Source: Acidobacteriota bacterium (GTDB lineage: Bacteria > Acidobacteriota > Terriglobia > Terriglobales > Acidobacteriaceae). Taken from it: DNA of 38,129 bases. The DNA lies in contig JAJYSV010000039.1 of assembly GCA_021793405.1 (NCBI GenBank), positions 1 through 38,129 on the forward strand, in the 5' to 3' direction. This document shows, one piece after another, positions 33,642-38,129 of the stretch. Position 1 is the stretch's first letter; each line of letters starts with the position of its first letter. The position numbers and the translations under genes were made by a program. A model generated the notes under the pieces. It was not told where the DNA came from. It made no database searches and saw only the letters and a list, made by a program, of their open reading frames with translations.

Positions 33642-33731
33642 CTAGCGTAGATACAGCAGCACGGCAATTCCAAAAAGAAGCACGACCACAGGAATCCAGA
33701 AATGACTATCGGTGAGAATTGCTTTCCACAT
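33642..33731 (-). CDS. 29-aa single-span membrane microprotein coupled to the sugar transporter
   Basis: The frame ATG 33731 to TAG 33642 encodes MWKAILTDSHFWIPVVVLLF followed by GIAVLLYLR. This is a short N-terminal polar part with a single transmembrane helix of about 18 residues and a terminal arginine. GGAAAGG upstream of the ATG is a good ribosome binding site. The TAG stop is part of the transporter's Shine-Dalgarno region, and the TTG of the transporter lies 11 bases on. The size and coupling suggest a small subunit or regulator of the transporter, as with other small membrane proteins that bind permeases. It matches no named family that I recognise, and no function beyond membrane location is claimed. 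Confidence 0.65.
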   Translation of the reverse strand: MWKAILTDSHFWIPVVVLLFGIAVLLYLR

Positions 33732-33740
33732 GATGCCCTT

Positions 33741-33810
33741 TCCGGATGGTTTCGTGCATGTCCATCCTACTTGACTCTAAACTTGCCCGGCAGAAAAATT
33801 ATCCGGATGG
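33741..33810 (+). promoter_or_regulatory. Putative promoter flanked by a direct repeat, upstream of the PHP hydrolase gene
   Basis: TTGACT (33771-33776) and AAAAAT (33794-33799), spaced by 17 bases, form a plausible sigma70 promoter reading toward the gene at 33970. The 9-base sequence TCCGGATGG occurs on both sides of it, at 33741-33749 and 33802-33810, 61 bases apart, as could suit an operator pair. The -10 is only a 4/6 match. Confidence 0.35.
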
Positions 33811-33969
33811 GTTAGGACGAAAGGTTCTACCTAACGACCGATACTCGAGAGGTGCGTCGAACGCGAGGCTCTGAGAGACTTCCTGTTATAAGATCGGATC
33901 GCGGATCTTTTGGCATCTTTTTGAAAGCGGGAATTCTTCGGTGGGAAATTGCTGGCTTTGGAGTGATTT

Positions 33970-35499
33970 GTGAAGTTGAGGTGGATCGGGATTACTCTGT
34001 TCCTTTCTCTGGCTCTCAACTGCATCTGTCGGCTGAGTTATGCCGACTCCGTCAAGCCCGATCTCGTATTGCAAGGCACGATCACACACGCACAGAACCA
34101 AACCTACGTTCAGGTACCGTTCAATATCCCTCCAGGTGTTTTTCGCCTGACGGTGACGTTTCAATACACGGGCAAGGAGCAGGGAACCAGACTTGATCTT
34201 GGTATTTTTGATCCTGATCGATTCCGCGGAGCCAGCGGCGGAAACAAATCCAGCTTCACCATTAGCGAAACCGATGCGACTCCTTCCTATTTGCCCGGAC
34301 CCATCATAGCCGGACGATGGTTTCTTTTAATCGCTGTGCCAAACATCCGACCGAACGTTGTCGCTCACTACACGGCCGACATCGTCTTTGAAACCAAGCC
34401 GCAAATCGAATCCTTCTCGAATGGCCCGCTGCGCGACGGGCCAGCCTGGTATCGCGGTGACTTGCACATGCACACTGGACATAGTGACGGCACGTGTCCT
34501 AGCCAGACCGGCAAATCCGTTCCGTGCCCCGTGTTTGTCACTGCGGAGGCAGCCATGCGCCGCGGCCTGGATTTTATTGCAATCACGGATCACAACACTG
34601 TCTCCCAATATGACGCGATACGGGAGTTGCAACCTTATTTCGATACGTTGCTCTTCATCCCGGGTCGCGAAATCACGACGTTCTGGGGGCATGCGAATGC
34701 CTTCGGCATTACCAGATTCGTCAACTATCGCGTTGGCAGCCCGGGCGTGCCCAACATCAATGCCGTAGCCCGGCAAATCAATCGGTTGGGCGGAATCATT
34801 TCCATCAATCACCCCAATGATCCCACTGGAGAAGATTGTCTCGGCTGCGGCTGGACTCCCAATCCACCTGCCGATCTGCATCTGTTTTCCGCCATCGAAG
34901 CGGTGAACGGTGGGGCCTTGCGAGGGCCCAATTCTGGCGTCAGCTTTTGGGAGAGGCAGTTGGACGACGGGTATAGAATTCCGGCCATCGGCGGCAGCGA
35001 CAACCATCACCCAGCATGGCCGCTCGATCATGCTGACTCTGTAGGGATTCCAACGACCGTCGTATATGCGCAAAATCTGTCGATGCAGGCGATTCTCGAT
35101 GGAATCCGCGCGGGTCACGTATTTATTGATCTAACCGGCTCCCGCAACCGGATACTGGAAATGACGGCTTCCGCGCCGGGACAAGCAACTGCCGTGATGG
35201 GCGATGCGCTGCACGCGGCTTCCGGTGCTGATCTTCAGTTGACCGTGCATATCGTGGGATGTTCGGGCTGGATCTTGAAAATATCGGACAACGATCACGG
35301 AGATTCAGCGCTTTCGCCCCAGCCTGTTTCCCAGCAAGATGCGATCCTGCACTTTACATGGCGCAGCGACGGTAAACGGCATTGGCTGCTGCCGCAAGTG
35401 GAAACGCATCAAGGGAAACTTGAGGTTCTTGGCAATCCAATTTATGTGAACTATTCCGGAAAGAATGACGAGACGGTTCGCGCAACAAACGGCAAGTGA
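33970..35499 (+). CDS. Exported PHP/CehA-McbA family metallohydrolase
   Basis: The 509-aa protein starts at GTG 33970 (GGAG six to seven bases upstream) with a Sec signal peptide ending near LSYA (residue 25). A beta-rich domain of about 120 residues precedes the catalytic PHP domain. Metal-binding motifs are in order: YRGDLHMHTGHSDG (H166, H168), AITDHNT (D207, H208), GREITTFWGHANAFG (E234, H241), SINHPND (H281) and GGSDNHHPAW (D344, H346). This is the pattern of PHP phosphoesterases and of the CehA/McbA hydrolases. Cysteines in GEDCLGCGW may form a disulfide. A beta domain ends the protein. It is followed 15 bases later by a PLC-like gene, so the two probably work on related substrates outside the cytoplasm. 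Confidence 0.88.
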   Translation: MKLRWIGITLFLSLALNCICRLSYADSVKPDLVLQGTITHAQNQTYVQVPFNIPPGVFRLTVTFQYTGKEQGTRLDLGIFDPDRFRGASGGNKSSFTISETDATPSYLPGPIIAGRWFLLIAVPNIRPNVVAHYTADIVFETKPQIESFSNGPLRDGPAWYRGDLHMHTGHSDGTCPSQTGKSVPCPVFVTAEAAMRRGLDFIAITDHNTVSQYDAIRELQPYFDTLLFIPGREITTFWGHANAFGITRFVNYRVGSPGVPNINAVARQINRLGGIISINHPNDPTGEDCLGCGWTPNPPADLHLFSAIEAVNGGALRGPNSGVSFWERQLDDGYRIPAIGGSDNHHPAWPLDHADSVGIPTTVVYAQNLSMQAILDGIRAGHVFIDLTGSRNRILEMTASAPGQATAVMGDALHAASGADLQLTVHIVGCSGWILKISDNDHGDSALSPQPVSQQDAILHFTWRSDGKRHWLLPQVETHQGKLEVLGNPIYVNYSGKNDETVRATNGK

Positions 35500-35514
35500 A
35501 GGAGTCCTAGCATC

Positions 35515-36528
35515 GTGTCAAGAAAGATTGTTTCGATCAGTCTGTTGACGTTGTCCAGTTTGTTTTTCGCTTCTAGCGGCGTGTGCCAGCGCACGGCGAT
35601 TCGGCCGGGAACCCGCACGTTGATGGATGCGCACAATTGCTATCCCTATGGCGATTGGTGGGCCGATCGGATCAATCGCGCCCTCTCCGCCGGTACCCCT
35701 CTTGCCATCGAACAGGACTTGAGTTGGTATACCGATCCGAAGACGGGAAAATCGTGGTCGGTCGTGGCGCACGCGACGCCGCTCACCGGGCATGAACCTA
35801 CGCTGCAAACCTATTTCTTTGATCGCATCCGCCCCATCGCGGAGCGCGCATTACGCGAGAATCACCAAGCGCAGTGGCCGCTGATCACGCTGAATCTGGA
35901 CTTCAAAGATAACAAGCCTGAACATATCGCCTATATTTGGGCCGTCCTGAAGCATTATCAAGCCTGGCTTACAACAGCACCGCGCACGGCGAATATCCAT
36001 GACGTTCAGCCGTTGCACCTTGGGCCCATCCTGGTTCTTACGGGCGATTCCGATGTACAGCAAAAGGTGTTCTACGACCAGATCCCCGTGGGCGGACGTC
36101 TACTCGTATTTGGCGCCGTTCACACCAATACGCAGGATCCAATGGCTGCCCCCGATGTGCTGGAACCTGAACCCGCTGACAATTATCGTCGCTGGTGGAA
36201 CAATCCATGGGACGTTGTGGAGCAGGGTGGGCAGACGAAAGCAGGAGACTGGACCGATACGGACTTCGCGCGACTAAAGTCGCTGGTCCACCACGCCCAC
36301 GCCAATGGCTTATGGATTCGCTTCTACACACTTGATGGAGCGACTACTCCCGAGCTGAGTTGTCGCGGCTGGTTCCCCTCCTATAACTTCGGTTCGGTTG
36401 CGCGAGCCAAACAAAGGTGGCGTGCGGCGTATCTGGCGAAGGTAGACTACCTGGCCAGCGACGAATACGAGCTTGTCTCCAACTATCTACAACGTCTTCA
36501 GGCCAGCAGCGCGCCCTCATCCAACTAG
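35515..36528 (+). CDS. Exported PLC-like/GDPD-like TIM-barrel phosphodiesterase
   Basis: The 337-aa protein starts at GTG 35515 (AGGAG ten bases upstream) and has a signal peptide ending near GVCQ (residue 25). Motifs recall the phosphatidylinositol phospholipase C / glycerophosphodiester phosphodiesterase superfamily: MDAHNCYPYG (H40), AIEQDLSWY (E66, D68, the metal ExD pair) and VVAHATP (H86). The strands LITLNLDFK, GRLLVFGA and GLWIRFYTLDG complete a barrel-like series. Such enzymes split glycerol- or inositol-phosphodiesters; the actual substrate is unknown. It lies 15 bases behind the PHP hydrolase gene in an apparent two-gene operon. The region immediately after it is decayed sequence. 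Confidence 0.78.
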   Translation: MSRKIVSISLLTLSSLFFASSGVCQRTAIRPGTRTLMDAHNCYPYGDWWADRINRALSAGTPLAIEQDLSWYTDPKTGKSWSVVAHATPLTGHEPTLQTYFFDRIRPIAERALRENHQAQWPLITLNLDFKDNKPEHIAYIWAVLKHYQAWLTTAPRTANIHDVQPLHLGPILVLTGDSDVQQKVFYDQIPVGGRLLVFGAVHTNTQDPMAAPDVLEPEPADNYRRWWNNPWDVVEQGGQTKAGDWTDTDFARLKSLVHHAHANGLWIRFYTLDGATTPELSCRGWFPSYNFGSVARAKQRWRAAYLAKVDYLASDEYELVSNYLQRLQASSAPSSN

Positions 36529-36693
36529 GCAATGGGCGTGCCTGTTCGGCTGACTTGGCATCCGGCGTGCTTTTGGAGATATCTGGCAAGCGTTCGACTC
36601 TGGATTTCGCGCTCACCGCGGTGTTGGCGGTACTGCTCAGGGATGGCCGTGGTCCTGTTGGCCTCATCATCGATTCTTGCGTAGGCTCGCGTA

Positions 36694-37020
36694 CTACGGC
36701 ATCGTCTGCGCGGTGTGCGCCTGCAACCACGTTCGCACCCGCTCCTGTACTTGGGACGGTTCCTCTGCAGTCAGATTCGAAGCGACTGCATCCCGAGCTT
36801 TGCCAAGGCCTTCCTGCTTGCCCTCTTCGACCTTGCCCTGTGCCGCAAGGTCAATCCAGAAATAGGCATGCGCGTAATCCAGCTTCACGCCTTGGCCTGT
36901 GGCGTATGCGATGCCAAGGTTGTATTGCGCCTAGACATTTCCCTGCAGGGCAGCCTTGCGAAAAAATGCAGCCGCCCTCACGTCATCTTGCGGAACACAT
37001 TCGCCATGGTGCAGGAGCAG
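36694..37020 (-). pseudogene. Sel1-repeat protein remnant with internal stop codon
   Basis: Reading the - strand gives VALLLHHGECVPQDDVRAAA, then FFRKAALQGNV, a TAG codon (36931-36933), and in the same frame AQYNLGIAYATGQGV, KLDYAHAYFWIDLAAQGK and ARDAVASNLTAEE up to a stop at 36694. These are Sel1-like repeats (tetratricopeptide-like). The TAG falls where family repeats usually have a Glu or similar codon, so one base change broke the frame. The 5' part of the gene is missing; its upstream edge meets the GH127 fragment between about 37000 and 37025. Confidence 0.75.
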
Positions 37021-37855
37021 AGCTACTCCACTGGCGGATCGGGCCCGCGCGAACATTTCATTGTGCCTGGCAGCGGGCAACTCGGCGAGAGTCTCAACGG
37101 CATTCGCGCCAGCTTTGAAACACCCTGCGGCGCCTATGCTCACTTCAAAATTACGCAATATCTGCTGCGGATCACCCGCGATTCCCGCTATGGCGACAGC
37201 ATGGAACGGGTGATGTACGACACTGTGTTCGGTGCGAAACCCATTCAGCCCGACGGATCGGCCTTCTACTACTCCGACTACACGTTTAACGCGTCGAAAG
37301 GCTACTTTCACTCCAAGTGGCCGTGCTGTTTGGGAACGTTGCCGCAGATTGCAGTAGATTACCGCATATTCCATGGAACAGATCACCAATTACCCATACG
37401 ACAGCCACATCCGCTTCCAATTAACGGCTTCTACTCCAGCAACGTTTTCCATCTTCCTGCGAATACCGCAATGGGACAGCAAAGCGTCGATGACTGTGAA
37501 TGGAATGCTGGGTTCGAGGAAGTTGATGCCCGGATCTTTCGCGGAGATTCGCCGCCTATGGAGGAATGGCGATCACATGGAGTTAGACCTGCCGCTGGTC
37601 AATCGTCTGGAGGCAGTGGATGCACAACATCCGGACATTGTGGCTCTGGTTAACGGGTCACTCGTGCGGATGGCATCGAGATCTGACGCGCGGGAAGCGG
37701 CTCCGGAGTTACCGCAGGAACCATTCACGCGCGCGGTGCTACTCTCCGCAAAGCAAATATCGACTCAGTCCGATCAGTGGACGGCTGGGACTGGGGCCGG
37801 CATTCTGCGGCTGAAACCATTCCTGGATATTCAGGATGAGAAATTCACGACCTAA
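37006..37855 (+). pseudogene. GH127 (beta-L-arabinofuranosidase-like) gene fragment with frameshifting deletion
   Basis: The first block reads SYSTGGSGPREHFIVPGSGQ, SFETPCGAYAHFKIT, RDSRYGDSMERVMYDTVFGA, SAFYYSDYTF and KWPCCLGTLPQIAVDYRI. This is the catalytic core region of GH127 (DUF1680), with the PCC cysteine pair. Near 37373 the frame changes, and the protein goes on as EQITNYPYDSHIRFQLTAS, IFLRIPQWDSKASMTVNG, WRNGDHMELDLPL and HPDIVALVNGSLV to a stop at 37855. About 30 residues expected between the blocks are gone, so a small deletion shifted the frame. The front third of the gene is also absent, cut at the Sel1 fragment. No enzyme is expected. The match is by recalled family motifs. 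Confidence 0.78.
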
Positions 37856-38003
37856 TCTGAGGTCATTGCCGACCTGATTGGCCAGGCGCGGATGTTCTCC
37901 GGTTGCAGCGCGAACCTATCGACTACTCCGACGGACCGCCCGGAAGTCGATGATTCCAATATTCGCTTATTGTTGCGGAAAACCTCGTTTTCCAGATGGA
38001 AGG

Positions 38004-38129
38004 CAGGGCAAACGCATCTTAATTCTTGAGCAGACGGAGCAGGTAGTCATTGTCCCAACCGGCTTTGAGGCGTTTTCCGTGGATGCCGCGTTTTGAAGTC
38101 TTGTCTTGTTTGAGCAGATTGAGAGCGAT
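38004..38129 (-). mobile_element. Partial ISAs1-family insertion sequence (right end in window)
   Basis: The element enters from the right edge. Its inner boundary is put at 38004, where CAGGGC begins, the usual terminal sequence of ISAs1-family elements from memory. The transposase C terminus lies 15 bases inside. Target-site duplication and the other end are outside the window. Confidence 0.6.
38019..38129 (-). CDS. ISAs1-family transposase, C-terminal part (cut by window edge)
   Basis: The - strand frame open to the window edge encodes 36 residues: IALNLLKQDKTSKRGIHGKR, then LKAGWDNDYLLRLLKN and TAA. This is the characteristic end of DDE transposases of the ISAs1 family (NLLK-x-D-K-T-SKRG...KR-KAGWD-x-YLL). 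It is in frame and apparently intact at this end. The rest lies beyond the window. Confidence 0.8.
   Translation of the reverse strand: MALNLLKQDKTSKRGIHGKRLKAGWDNDYLLRLLKN

Noticed and set aside
37856-38003. Possible coding remnant between the GH127 fragment and the IS element
   Set aside because: Short open stretches exist in several frames, but none matched a family with any confidence.

Overview
The window is a moderately GC-rich bacterial chromosome segment. Its gene content and style suggest an Acidobacteriota (Terriglobia) soil heterotroph. This is inferred from Tat-exported glycoside hydrolases, GRP-type sugar transport, YVTN-propeller lipoproteins, frequent GTG/TTG starts and the particular protein variants seen. 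No rRNA, tRNA or CRISPR array was found.

Layout. Bases 1-4.8 kb run mostly on the + strand: tRNA threonylcarbamoylation (tsaC), a YdcF-like membrane protein, a YVTN-propeller lipoprotein, and an overlapping tlyA-nadK pair. Bases 4.8-8.9 kb lie on the - strand: a proline-rich lipoprotein, then a PAS histidine kinase with its sigma54-activator response regulator. Bases 9-17.2 kb are + strand housekeeping genes: rhodanese, M20 peptidase, mobA, an orphan MlaF-type ATPase, an initiating sugar-phosphate transferase for exopolysaccharide, glutamine-dependent nadE and an exported DsbA-like protein. An 18-bp perfect bidirectional hairpin terminator closes this block. Bases 17.3-25.2 kb are mainly - strand: a Tat-exported GH92 mannosidase, a 59-aa zinc-ribbon protein, a CPBP-like membrane protein with eroded active-site motifs, accA, an SDR dehydrogenase and an FNT channel, with one VTT/DedA protein on the + strand. 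uxaC and an HNH endonuclease follow.

Bases 27.5-38.1 kb are a carbohydrate-catabolism region scarred by deletions. Intact genes encode GH18-like and GH29 (alpha-L-fucosidase) enzymes, a GRP sugar transporter preceded by a coupled 29-aa membrane microprotein, a PHP-type exported metallohydrolase and an exported PLC/GDPD-like protein. Between them lie remnants: the 5' part of a sugar isomerase abutting the 3' end of a CBM9-like gene, a BadF-type kinase with its middle deleted, the 3' part of cutC with a one-base frameshift, a Sel1-repeat fragment with a nonsense codon, and a GH127 fragment with a frameshifting deletion. The window ends inside an ISAs1-family insertion sequence.

How the genes fit together. 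GH92, GH29, GH18-like and the remnants of a BadF kinase and cutC suggest a former glycan (fucose/mannose/GlcNAc) utilisation locus that is eroding. The best candidates for undescribed biology are the microprotein-transporter pair, the zinc-ribbon microprotein with its own palindrome and terminator, and the exported PHP plus PLC-like enzyme pair. None of them can be assigned a function from sequence alone.
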